Positions 46,467 through 54,384 of a stretch of 64,000 bases of DNA are shown here, piece after piece. The notes under the pieces were generated by a model. It searched no databases and was not told the origin of the DNA. It saw nothing but the letters and a program-made list of their open reading frames with translations. The stretch is from Caulobacter sp. BK020 (GTDB lineage Bacteria > Pseudomonadota > Alphaproteobacteria > Caulobacterales > Caulobacteraceae), in NCBI RefSeq assembly GCF_004342605.1, contig NZ_SLZL01000012.1, positions 1 to 64,000 of the forward strand, given 5' to 3'. The stretch's first letter is position 1. Each line of letters opens with the position of its first letter. The translations under genes and the position numbers were made by a program.

Positions 46467-46508
46467 GCCGCCACTGTTCCGCTCCGGACCGCCACCGGCA
46501 AGCCGTCT

Positions 46509-47417
46509 CTATTTCAGGAAGCTTTCGACCTCGAAGGCGAAGGCCGCCGGCTGGTCCAGCATGATGAAGTGGTACGAGCCGTCGATGCGCTTGACCTTGG
46601 CCTGGGTCATCGGGGCGTAGGCGCCGGTATAGAGCTGTTCGAACGCCGCCTGCGGCGCGATGGCCGGGTCCCACGGATAGAGCATGGTCATGGGGGTCTT
46701 GATCGCGGCCAGCTCGCCGCGCAGGTCGGTGGTCAGGTCGTCATAGAGGGCGCGGCCCACCACCGAGCGGTCCGAAGCGATGGTCGCGGCCGTGGCGGCC
46801 TTCAGCCCCCCGGGCGACTTGACCAGGCGGGCCATCATCGCGGTCTCCATGGCGGTCCAGGCCTCTGGCGTGGCGTTGACCGTGCGATCGCGCATGGCGG
46901 CGGCCTGGGGCCTGATGGCCTCGACGGTGGCGGCGGGCGAGAAGACCATGGCGTAGAACGGCAGGCTGTCGACGACCATCAGCCGGCCGACGTCCTCGGG
47001 ATGCTGGCGGGCCAGCATCAGGCCCATCAGCCCGCCCATGGAGTGGCCGATCACGGCCGGCGACTTCAGCCTGGCCGACCGGATGTAGCCGTCCAGGGCG
47101 TCGACCGTCGGCTGGATCACCGGTCCTTCGGCGTTGGCGCCGGCCGGCGCGCCGGCGAAACCGGCCACCTGGACCACGTGCAGGCGGTAACGGCCCTGCA
47201 GCTGCTTGACGGTGTCGTCCCAGACCGCGGCCGAGGAGGCCAGGCCGGGGATCAGGATCACGTCGGGCCCCTGCCCGGTCACCTCGACGGTGAAGCGCGG
47301 CGCGGCGGCCGAAGGGACGGCCGTGGGCGCGGCGTGCGCCCCGCCGAACACCCCCACGGCGGCCAGGATCGCCAGCAGGATGATCATCGGATGAAACGAA
47401 GGCCGGCGGCAGGTCAT
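46509..47417 (-). CDS. Exported alpha/beta hydrolase
   Basis: A 302-residue protein from ATG 47417 (AAGGAG upstream). Signal peptide (HPMIILLAILAAVGVFGGAHA), then an alpha/beta hydrolase fold with VILIPGLASSAAVWDDTV, nucleophile elbow GHSMGGLMGLML, VDSLPFYAM and the catalytic His in DGSYHFIMLDQP. Periplasmic esterase or amidase of unknown substrate. It lies 42 bases upstream of the TraB/GumN gene and may be co-transcribed with it. Confidence 0.88.
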   Translation of the reverse strand: MTCRRPSFHPMIILLAILAAVGVFGGAHAAPTAVPSAAAPRFTVEVTGQGPDVILIPGLASSAAVWDDTVKQLQGRYRLHVVQVAGFAGAPAGANAEGPVIQPTVDALDGYIRSARLKSPAVIGHSMGGLMGLMLARQHPEDVGRLMVVDSLPFYAMVFSPAATVEAIRPQAAAMRDRTVNATPEAWTAMETAMMARLVKSPGGLKAATAATIASDRSVVGRALYDDLTTDLRGELAAIKTPMTMLYPWDPAIAPQAAFEQLYTGAYAPMTQAKVKRIDGSYHFIMLDQPAAFAFEVESFLK

Positions 47418-47532
47418 GAGGTTGGACTCCTTGGATTGCGGACGCACGGAAGGCTTCGGCGTCGCGCCGATGAATGGGATGGATGGATTGGGTGGGGCGT
47501 CTGGCGGCCGGCGTCACGCCGGCCGCCCCAGG

Positions 47533-47727
47533 TCAGGCTTCGTCCTGGAAGATGGCCTCGATCGGCAGGCCGAACAGCCGGGCGATCTTGAAGGCCAGCG
47601 GCAGGCTGGGATCGTACTTGCCGGTCTCCAGGGCGTTGATCGTCTGGCGCGAGACCTCCAGGCGCTCGGCCAGGTCGGCCTGGCTCCAGTCGCGCTCGGC
47701 CCGCAGGACCTTGAGGCGGTTCTTCAT
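47533..47727 (-). CDS. Small Xre-family repressor (YgzD type)
   Basis: A 64-residue helix-turn-helix protein, ATG 47727: MKNRLKVLRAERDWSQADLA, then ERLEVSRQTINALETGKYDP. Typical minimal Xre/Cro regulator, which pairs with membrane proteins in many bacteria. Its start overlaps the stop of the upstream gene (TGATG), so the two are translated together. It probably represses its own operon at the repeats in 48309-48385. Confidence 0.93.
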   Translation of the reverse strand: MKNRLKVLRAERDWSQADLAERLEVSRQTINALETGKYDPSLPLAFKIARLFGLPIEAIFQDEA

Positions 47728-48308
47728 CAGCGGTACCGCCGGGCGATGAACGGCTGGGACAGGCCCATGGCCACGGCGAAGACCGGAACCACCGCCCAGG
47801 CGGGCGCGTGCGGCGCCTTGCCGAAGGTCTCCAGGAAGCCCCAGACGCTGGCCGCGCCCAGGGTCACGGCCATGCCCCACAGCAGGCTCTGGATCAGCAC
47901 CTCGCGATGGAACTCGTCGGTCTCCTCGGCCAGGTAGAACCCCATGCTGGCGATCGTCCCCAGGATGGCCGCGGCCGGCGCCAGGGCGATCAGATAGCCC
48001 AGCGGCCCCTGGGTCAGGCCGTGGCGATGCAGCATCATCGCGCCGATCAACAGCACCACATAGGCCGACATCGAGATGCCGAACCGTAGCAGGTAGCGGC
48101 GCATGGGCGGGCGCAGGGGCTCGCGCCGGAACAGGCGGTTGGCGCCGTAGGCGAAGGCCAGCGAGGCGGCGACCGTGCCCAGGCCGCCGACGAACGACCA
48201 GATCCCGCCCAAGGCGCCGACGCGCACCGACAACAGCATCCCGCCGATGAAGCCGGCGATCAGCATGAATTTCTTGAGGGCGAGGTGATCGCCGCGCTCC
48301 GACGCCAT
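47727..48308 (-). CDS. Membrane protein co-encoded with the Xre regulator, 193 aa
   Basis: Five or so predicted membrane helices: residues about 14-32, 38-57, 80-98, 112-130 and 145-165, with a basic C-terminus. Charged residues EETDEFHREVLIQSLLWG sit on one inner loop. The domain is not one I can name; membrane-protein/YgzD pairs are common but poorly characterised. First gene of the operon; the Xre gene follows. Confidence 0.82.
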   Translation of the reverse strand: MASERGDHLALKKFMLIAGFIGGMLLSVRVGALGGIWSFVGGLGTVAASLAFAYGANRLFRREPLRPPMRRYLLRFGISMSAYVVLLIGAMMLHRHGLTQGPLGYLIALAPAAAILGTIASMGFYLAEETDEFHREVLIQSLLWGMAVTLGAASVWGFLETFGKAPHAPAWAVVPVFAVAMGLSQPFIARRYR

Positions 48309-48385
48309 GTCTTGGCTCCCTGTCTTTTTGACAAGGACACTTGTCTTCTATCGCCGCGACCATGTCAAGTGAGCTTGTCAAAAGA
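48309..48385 (-). promoter_or_regulatory. Putative operator/promoter of the membrane protein-Xre operon
   Basis: Inverted pair GACAAG-GACA-CTTGTC (48330-48345) and two further TTGACA/TTGTCA-type half-sites (48363-48368 and 48375-48381) in 55 bases. On the minus strand one half-site equals a consensus -35 TTGACA, so repressor binding could mask the promoter directly. Confidence 0.6.
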
Positions 48386-48411
48386 TCAAGGTCGGCCGAC
48401 AGGTCGCGGCT

Positions 48412-48702
48412 TCAGGCCGCCTTGCGCTGGGGCGCCGTGTCGAAGCGCTCGGCGTGGCTGACATGAACGGGCCGAGCGGCGGACAGGCCCAGGGTCTGGG
48501 CCAGGCGGTTCTCGCCGCGCGCGCGCAGGATCGTCCAGCCGTAGCGCGAGAAAGGGTCCTCATAGTCGGCCCAGCGGATGATCCGGCCTTGGTCGTCGCA
48601 GCGCCAGACCGCCTTGTCGCAGCCCGGGATCGGGGCGGCGCGGTTCCAGATCGCCACCCGCCGGGCATGGGTCGAATAGGTCCCGCCGAAGAGTGCGTTC
48701 AT
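48412..48702 (-). CDS. Hypothetical protein, 96 aa
   Basis: ATG 48702 (GGAG about 10 bases upstream). Trp/Arg-rich (RRVAIWNRAAPIPGCDKAVW, RCDDQGRIIRWADYEDPFSR) with a compact alpha/beta look and no signal peptide. It contains two Cys (about residues 29 and 36). Codon bias is good. I do not recognise the family. Confidence 0.65.
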   Translation of the reverse strand: MNALFGGTYSTHARRVAIWNRAAPIPGCDKAVWRCDDQGRIIRWADYEDPFSRYGWTILRARGENRLAQTLGLSAARPVHVSHAERFDTAPQRKAA

Positions 48703-48833
48703 GGCCAAGGAAGCTCCACCGCCAGCGACTCGGTGAGTCGTTTCGCCGACAAAGGCAAACTAGCACTGGTGGAAGCGGAAATGGGGGCACACCACATCTG
48801 GTGCGACGCCGTGCCGCGCGACCGAATGGCCGA

Positions 48834-49706
48834 TCAGAGAATGGATGAACGGCGGTCCTTGTCCAGCGCCACCACGATGTCGGCTCGAGCGGGCATCTCA
48901 CGGGCGATGTGACGGGTCAGGCGTTCGTAGTGCTGGACGAAGAGGGCGATCTCGTCGTCGGTCATGGCCCCGCTCCGCCCCGTCGCCGCCAGCCGGTCCC
49001 GGAGCTTGGCCTCCTGCTCCCGCCGCCAGGCCAGCACGGTCTCGAAGTCGGGCGCCGTGAACAGCACCAGCAGGTCCAGGCGGGCGAACAGGGCGCGATA
49101 GGGTCCGGCCAGGGCGGCGTTGACATGGGCCCGCCAGACGTCATCCGGATCCCGCTCACGCTCCAGGGCGTTGACCGGCGCGGCCAGGGCCTGGAGCGGC
49201 TCCGGACGCGCCCCGACGCACCAGCCTTCGAACAGCACGATGTCGACGGACCCGGCGACCACCGGCCACGCCTCGACCGGCGCGCGGTCGTCGGCGGCCT
49301 TGTCGAAGCGCGGCAGGGCGGTTTCGCCTTCCCCGGCCAGGCTGTCCAGCACGGCCACGCCCAGGGCGACGTCGTGCGTCCCCGGGACGCCGCGCGTGCG
49401 CAGCAGCGGATGGACCTCGCGAGCCAGGGCCTCACGGTCGGCGCGCGGCAGGTAGAGGTCGTCCAGCGACAGGGTCGCCACCTTCAGCCCCCGCGCCGCC
49501 AGCAGGGCGGCCACCACCCGCACGGTCGTCGTCTTGCCCGAGCCCTGCGGCCCGCAGATCCCGACCACGAAGGCCGGCCCCATCGCCACCGCCGCGATCC
49601 GGTCGGCCAGCGGCGCGTGCAGCCGCTCGACTTCGGCGGCGAAACCCTCGGGAAGCCCCTCCTCCCGCAGGAAGCCGGCCAGCCAGCCTGGATCGACAGT
49701 CATCAT
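48834..49706 (-). CDS. D-glycerate 3-kinase-like P-loop kinase
   Basis: A 290-residue P-loop kinase (COG4240-type): Walker A GPQGSGKTTTV, TLSLDDLYLPRADREALA, GVPGTHDVALG and LFEGWCVGA, the order seen in the yeast YGR205W/plant glycerate-kinase group. The expected reaction is ATP-dependent phosphorylation of D-glycerate to 3-phosphoglycerate; some relatives act on other small metabolites. Starts at tandem ATGs (49706/49703) and is monocistronic, flanked by a palindromic repeat. Confidence 0.8.
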   Translation of the reverse strand: MMTVDPGWLAGFLREEGLPEGFAAEVERLHAPLADRIAAVAMGPAFVVGICGPQGSGKTTTVRVVAALLAARGLKVATLSLDDLYLPRADREALAREVHPLLRTRGVPGTHDVALGVAVLDSLAGEGETALPRFDKAADDRAPVEAWPVVAGSVDIVLFEGWCVGARPEPLQALAAPVNALERERDPDDVWRAHVNAALAGPYRALFARLDLLVLFTAPDFETVLAWRREQEAKLRDRLAATGRSGAMTDDEIALFVQHYERLTRHIAREMPARADIVVALDKDRRSSIL

Positions 49707-49718
49707 CGGCGCCCCCCT

Positions 49719-49873
49719 TTCCTTCTCCCCTTGCGGGAGAAGGTGTCAGCGAAGCTGACGGATGAGGGGTCGCACGGCGGTTACGCAGCGGACAAGACAT
49801 TTGCGGACAGGTTCATCGCTCCAACATCCGACCTGGCTCCGCGAGGCCGCTTCGTCCGCAAGGGGAGAAGGAA
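49719..49873. repeat. Composite palindromic intergenic repeat
   Basis: Outer arms TTCCTTCTCCCCTTGCG (49719-49735) and its exact complement (49857-49873), enclosing a GTCAGC/GCTGAC stem and a GANGGG-type core. It fills nearly all of the gap between the glycerate-kinase-like and TraB/GumN genes. Confidence 0.8.
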
Positions 49874-49874
49874 C

Positions 49875-50759
49875 CTACTGCACCCGCCGCACCTGGAACC
49901 CGCGCGCGGTCATCAGGGCCGGCAGGCCGTCCTCGCCCGCCATGTGCAGGGCGCCGACCGCAACCAGCTCGACGCCGGGCCTGGCCATTTCCGCCGTCAG
50001 GGCCCAGGCCCAGGCTTCGTTACGGCGCTTGAGCAGGGCGTCGTACAGCGCCGGGCGGTCGCGCTTCATCACGTCGACCACCAGCGGTCCCAGCCTGTCC
50101 ATGTCGCCGTGCAGCCAGGCCGACTGCAAGGCCACGCCGTGGCGCGGCGGCGACAGGGTCTCGGACGCCACGTCGTCCAGGTACTGCACCTCGACCGCCT
50201 CGGGCAGGCTGGCGAACAGCCGGATCTGCTGCTCCACCGTCTCGAAGGTGGCGATCGGCTTTTCGGCGGCGCGCGCCTGGCGGGTGACCGCGGCGTCGGC
50301 GCCGGCCGCGACCGAGGCGCCCTGCTGGGTCATGGGCAGGACCGACAGCATCATCGCCGCCGCCCAGGGCCGCAGACGGTCGACCTGGTCCAGCGATCCG
50401 CCGTCCCGTTCCAGCGCCGCTCTCAGGCTCGCCACCGTGCGCGGCGGCAGCTTCTCGGTCAGGGAACGGTCGGCGTCGATGCCGTAGCGGTCGACCAGGG
50501 CCCGGACCTCGGCCGGGTCGGCGTCGGCGCGGGTCTCGAACCAGACCTTGTCGGCCCGGGCGTAGGCGCGGTCGAAGGCGCGGGTGCGCCACTTCACGTT
50601 CGGCTGCAGGACGTGCATCGCGCCGAACAGATAGATCGTCGTGTCGTGGTCGCGCACTTCCCACATGGCCGGCGCGGCGTGGGCCGCGCCCCCGGCCAGG
50701 GCGCTAGCCAGGACGCAGGCGGCGACCAGCCTTTTGCGGAAACGAAACACCGACACCAC
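49875..50759 (-). CDS. Exported TraB/GumN-family protein (copy 2)
   Basis: A 294-residue paralog of the protein at 45567-46466 with the same layout: signal peptide (LVAACVLASALAGGAAHA), IYLFGAMHVLQPN, ETVEQQIRLFASL, VEVQYLDDVASE and AVGALHMAGEDGL. Compared with copy 1, GTVH becomes GAMH and GAGH becomes GALH, keeping the His. The two may be a local duplication separated by about 3.4 kb of other genes. Periplasmic; function unknown. Confidence 0.88.
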   Translation of the reverse strand: MVSVFRFRKRLVAACVLASALAGGAAHAAPAMWEVRDHDTTIYLFGAMHVLQPNVKWRTRAFDRAYARADKVWFETRADADPAEVRALVDRYGIDADRSLTEKLPPRTVASLRAALERDGGSLDQVDRLRPWAAAMMLSVLPMTQQGASVAAGADAAVTRQARAAEKPIATFETVEQQIRLFASLPEAVEVQYLDDVASETLSPPRHGVALQSAWLHGDMDRLGPLVVDVMKRDRPALYDALLKRRNEAWAWALTAEMARPGVELVAVGALHMAGEDGLPALMTARGFQVRRVQ

Positions 50760-50837
50760 GTCCCCCGACGCCTGGACTCAACAGGCGCCCAGGGTACAGA
50801 GCCGCCAGTTAACCGTGGAAGCGCCGCGCGTTGCGGC

Positions 50838-51866
50838 CTAACGCCACGCCTTGAAGTGCTTGGACAGCTTCAGCCCCTGGCGCTGGTAGTGGGACCCGCC
50901 CTCGCCGTACAGGCGCACGGGCCGCGCGGTCAGCGGCTCGTAGACCAGGCGGGCGACGATCTGGCCGTCCTCCAGCAGGAACGGCGTCTCGTGGCTGCGC
51001 ACCTCCAGCACGCCCTTGGACCCGACGGCTCCGGCCTCCTCGGTGCCGAAGCCGGGATCGAAGAAGCCGGCGTAGTGCACCCGGAACTCGCCGACCGACG
51101 GATCGATCGGGGTCATCTCGGCCGCCTCCAGCACCGGGATCTCGACATCGTCCTTCGAGGCCAGGATGTAGAACTCGCCCGGATCCAGCAGCAGCTCGCC
51201 GTGGCGGGTCTCCAGGGGCTCCCAGAAGTCGCGCGGATCGTGGCCGTCCTCGCGGTCCAGGTCGACGACCCCGGCGTGACGCCGGCCGCGGAAGCCGACG
51301 ATGCCGCCCTCGCCCGGCGTCAGGTCGACCCCGACGCTCTTGATCGCCAGCTTGACCGGCTCGCCACGCTTCAGGCGCAGCTGGTTCAGCCGTGTGCCGG
51401 TCCGCACCAGCACCGAGAAGGTCTGCGGCGCGATCTCGATATAGAGCGGTCCCTCATAGCCGGACTCGATGTCGTCGAACGCCTTGCTGTGATCGCTGAG
51501 CAGACGGACGAAGACGTCGACCCGTCCCGTCGAGCTCTTGGGATTGCCGCGGGCCGCCACGTTGCCGGGGAGGCTCAGGCGCTCCTGGATCTCGGCGATG
51601 TAGACGCAGCCCTTCTCCAGCACCGCGCCCTTGGTCAGGTCCAACTCGTGCATGGCCACGTCCTTCAGGCGCTCGGGCACGCGGCGGGCGACGCCGGGCA
51701 GGAACGAGGCGCGCACCCGCCAGCACCGCGCGCCCAGGCGCAGGTCCAGGCTGGCCGGCTGCACCTGGTCGGTGTCGAACGGGGTCTGAGAGGTGATCGC
51801 CTCTTGCGCGATCAGGTCCTCGATGGATTGGCAGGGCAGAATCCCCGCGGCATGGGCGTCGGTCAT
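50838..51866 (-). CDS. dcd: 2'-deoxycytidine 5'-triphosphate deaminase (long alphaproteobacterial form)
   Basis: A 342-residue dUTPase-fold protein starting at ATG 51866. Motifs: GNVAARGNPKSSTGRVDVFV, VGFRGRRHAGVVDLDRE, VHYAGFFDPGFG and LVYEPLTARPVRLYG. The family converts dCTP to dUTP for dTMP synthesis. It is about twice the length of E. coli Dcd because it holds two dUTPase-like halves, as usual in this lineage. Divergent from metZ across a 172-base gap. Confidence 0.92.
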   Translation of the reverse strand: MTDAHAAGILPCQSIEDLIAQEAITSQTPFDTDQVQPASLDLRLGARCWRVRASFLPGVARRVPERLKDVAMHELDLTKGAVLEKGCVYIAEIQERLSLPGNVAARGNPKSSTGRVDVFVRLLSDHSKAFDDIESGYEGPLYIEIAPQTFSVLVRTGTRLNQLRLKRGEPVKLAIKSVGVDLTPGEGGIVGFRGRRHAGVVDLDREDGHDPRDFWEPLETRHGELLLDPGEFYILASKDDVEIPVLEAAEMTPIDPSVGEFRVHYAGFFDPGFGTEEAGAVGSKGVLEVRSHETPFLLEDGQIVARLVYEPLTARPVRLYGEGGSHYQRQGLKLSKHFKAWR

Positions 51867-52038
51867 CGGGGCGACACTCGCTAAACCGCGCCATGAAGGC
51901 AAGGCTCGCGGTCCATCCGGCCGCCGCTTGTTCGCATGTGACAATTCTAATGTTGAAATCGGACTTGTCCGCCTTGACCCTTGGCCTCGCGAAACCCCTT
52001 ATGCCGGCCGTTTCTGCGTAGACGAGGAAGAGACCGCC

Positions 52039-53223
52039 ATGGCCGAGGATCCGAAGGACTGGGATATCGCCACCAAGCTGATCCGTGGCGGTCTGGCGCG
52101 CTCGCAGTACATGGAGACGGCCGAGGCCCTCTACCTGACCCAGGGCTTCACCTATGACAGCGCCGAGGGCGCCGACCGCCGGTTTTCCGGCGAAGACCCC
52201 GGCTTCGTCTATTCGCGGTTCAACAATCCGACCGTGAAGATGTTCGAGGACCGCCTGGCCCTGCTGGAAGGCGCCGAGGTGTGCCGCGCCCAGGCGACCG
52301 GCATGGCCTCGATCCACGCCGCGCTGATGGGCCTGGTCCGGGCCGGCGACCACGTGGTGGCGGGCCGCGCCCTGTTCGGCTCGTGCCGCTGGCTGATCGC
52401 CGAGTGGCTGCCGCGCTTCGGCGTCGAGACCACCTTCGTCGACGCCACCGATCCCAAGGCCTGGGAGGCGGCGATCCGCCCGAACACCAAGGCCGTGCTG
52501 ATCGAAACCCCGTCCAACCCGGTGCTGGAAATCACCGACATCCGTGCGGTCTCCGAGATGGCCCACGCGGTCGGGGCCAAGGTCATCGTCGACAACGTCT
52601 TCGCCACCCCGATCTTCCAGCAGCCGCTGAAGCTGGGCGCCGACATCGTGGTCTATTCCGCCACCAAGCACATCGACGGCCAGGGCCGGGTGCTGGGCGG
52701 GGCCATCCTGACCAGCGAGGCGATCAACGAGGAGTTCTACCGCGACCCGCTGCGCCACACCGGCCCGTCGCTGTCGCCGTTCAACGCCTGGGTACTGGTC
52801 AAGGGCCTGGAGACTTTGGACCTGCGCGTGCGCCGTCAGAACGACACCGCCGCGGCCCTGGCCGACGTGGTGGCCGGGCACAAGGCGGTCAAGTCGGTGC
52901 TCTACCCCTTCCGCCACGACCATCCGGGCCACAACGTCGCCAAGTCCCAGATGACCGGCGGCGGCACGGTGCTGGCCCTGGACCTGGGCTCGCGCGAGGC
53001 GGCGTTCAAGTTCCTCAACGCCCTGGAGATCGTCGACATCTCCAACAATCTGGGCGACGCCAAGTCGATGGCCACCCACCCGCCGACCACCACCCACCGC
53101 TCGGTGCCCGAGGAGATGCGCCCGTCGCTGGGCGTGGTCGAGGGCGGCGTGCGGCTGTCGGTCGGCCTGGAAAGCCTGTCGGACCTGACCCGAGACGTGA
53201 TCCGTGCGCTCGATCAGGCGTGA
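52039..53223 (+). CDS. metZ: O-succinylhomoserine sulfhydrylase
   Basis: A 394-residue PLP enzyme of the Cys/Met-metabolism family (GAGGAAG ribosome site). The PLP lysine lies in VVYSATKHIDGQGRVLGG; PSNPVLEITDI, NNPTVKMFEDRLALLEGAE and the TTTHRSVPEE loop are typical of MetZ. It joins sulfide to O-succinylhomoserine to form homocysteine in the methionine pathway. MetY (acetyl-homoserine) or cystathionine gamma-synthase are less likely. Followed closely by apaG. Confidence 0.93.
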   Translation: MAEDPKDWDIATKLIRGGLARSQYMETAEALYLTQGFTYDSAEGADRRFSGEDPGFVYSRFNNPTVKMFEDRLALLEGAEVCRAQATGMASIHAALMGLVRAGDHVVAGRALFGSCRWLIAEWLPRFGVETTFVDATDPKAWEAAIRPNTKAVLIETPSNPVLEITDIRAVSEMAHAVGAKVIVDNVFATPIFQQPLKLGADIVVYSATKHIDGQGRVLGGAILTSEAINEEFYRDPLRHTGPSLSPFNAWVLVKGLETLDLRVRRQNDTAAALADVVAGHKAVKSVLYPFRHDHPGHNVAKSQMTGGGTVLALDLGSREAAFKFLNALEIVDISNNLGDAKSMATHPPTTTHRSVPEEMRPSLGVVEGGVRLSVGLESLSDLTRDVIRALDQA

Positions 53224-53236
53224 AACCTCTCCGCCG

Positions 53237-53668
53237 TTGAAGCGGATCCGTCGTCGTCGCGGCGCCGACGCGGGCATCTACGAGGCGCGCACCCGCGACA
53301 TCGTCGTGCGCGTCTCGCCGGTCTACCAGGCCGAGGACTCCGCGCCCGACGAAGGCCTGTGGATGTGGGCCTATACGGTCGAGATCGAGAACCACGGCGT
53401 CGAGACCGTACAGCTGGTCGCGCGGTCGTGGACGATCACCGACGGCCTAAACCGGTCCGCCGAGGTCGAGGGTTCGGGCGTGGTCGGCGAGCAGCCGGAG
53501 CTGCGGCCCCGCGAGGCGTTCCGCTATGTCAGCAGCTGCCCCCTGCCCACCCCGTCCGGCGCCATGGTCGGCCATTTCCAGATGATGACCGAGGCCGGCG
53601 AGGTGTTCGACGCGGCGATCCCGGAATTCTCGCTGCACCTGCCCGGGGCGGCGCGACGGGTGAATTGA
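53237..53668 (+). CDS. apaG: ApaG (Co2+/Mg2+ efflux-associated FN3-like) protein
   Basis: About 143 residues using TTG 53237; GTG 53204, overlapping metZ, is an alternative and the true start is uncertain. The Ig-like ApaG fold is plain: DIVVRVSPVYQ, WMWAYTVEIENHG, VQLVARSWTITDGLNR, VVGEQPELRPREAFRYVS and GAMVGHFQMM. Role is not settled; in some bacteria it is linked to Ap4A hydrolase and to metal sensitivity. In the metZ operon by position. Confidence 0.9.
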   Translation: MKRIRRRRGADAGIYEARTRDIVVRVSPVYQAEDSAPDEGLWMWAYTVEIENHGVETVQLVARSWTITDGLNRSAEVEGSGVVGEQPELRPREAFRYVSSCPLPTPSGAMVGHFQMMTEAGEVFDAAIPEFSLHLPGAARRVN

Positions 53669-53751
53669 CGCCGGCAAGCGTCAGCATGGCATTGCGCTCA
53701 TCCGGAAATTGTTGAACCCTGTCGTTACAACCAACGCCAGGGAGCGCCGCC

Positions 53752-54384
53752 GTGACAACCTACACGATCCAGGTCTTCAACCAGAGCGGCGTCGCCAAGA
53801 GCTATGTGCTGTTCATGCAGCCGCCGCAGAGCGGCGGGACGCCTGTTTTCGCGAACGCCTGGGTCACGTTCAACAGCATCACCACGGGCGGTTTCGACAG
53901 CGTCATCTATGACGACAGCGTCTACGCCTATTGGGGAACCAGCGACACGCTCGCGCCGGGCACGGTGGTGAGCAGCGGCGGCGTGGCCCTGGTCGACCTG
54001 TCCAAGTCGGATCAGGTTCCTTTCGCGGGATCGGCGCCGACGGGTTTTGGCCCCGTCACTCAGGGCCAGGTCCCCCCTGGCAGCTTTTCGATCGTCGCGG
54101 GAGCGGACTTCACGCCCGCCAGCGGCTTCGTGTTCGGCTGGGCCAAGGCGGCGGCCTCGCCCATCCCGGTCCCCGTGGCGACGATCTCGGCCCAGCCGAA
54201 CACCGTCTTCACCTTCACGCCGGGCAACCAGGTCTTCGTGACCGACTATGCTTCCGTTCCCGGCCAGGTGATCGACGTGACGGAGATTTCGGGCTCGATC
54301 GCGGTCGATTTCACGGGCAAGCCCCAGACCACCGCGACGGTGATCCAGAACGCCAGCGGGACCTTCGTCGTGGAGTACAGCTAG
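53752..54384 (+). CDS. Hypothetical beta-rich protein, 210 aa
   Basis: Starts with GTG 53752 (GGGAG 8 bases upstream). Thr/Ser/Val/Phe-rich with many predicted beta strands (TYTIQVFNQSGVAKSYVLF, FNSITTGGFDSVIYDDSVY, SFSIVAGADFTPASGFVFGW, VFVTDYASVPGQVIDVTEI). No signal peptide or membrane segment is visible. Homologues of this general look occur in bacteria and fungi, but I know no function. The codon use is slightly lower in GC3 than its neighbours. Its stop overlaps the hslO stop in CTAG. Confidence 0.72.
   Translation: MTTYTIQVFNQSGVAKSYVLFMQPPQSGGTPVFANAWVTFNSITTGGFDSVIYDDSVYAYWGTSDTLAPGTVVSSGGVALVDLSKSDQVPFAGSAPTGFGPVTQGQVPPGSFSIVAGADFTPASGFVFGWAKAAASPIPVPVATISAQPNTVFTFTPGNQVFVTDYASVPGQVIDVTEISGSIAVDFTGKPQTTATVIQNASGTFVVEYS

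Noticed and set aside
51867..52038. SAM-II riboswitch upstream of metZ
   Set aside because: A CGCTAAA string is present near the dcd start, but the conserved SAM-II pseudoknot order and spacing were not found.
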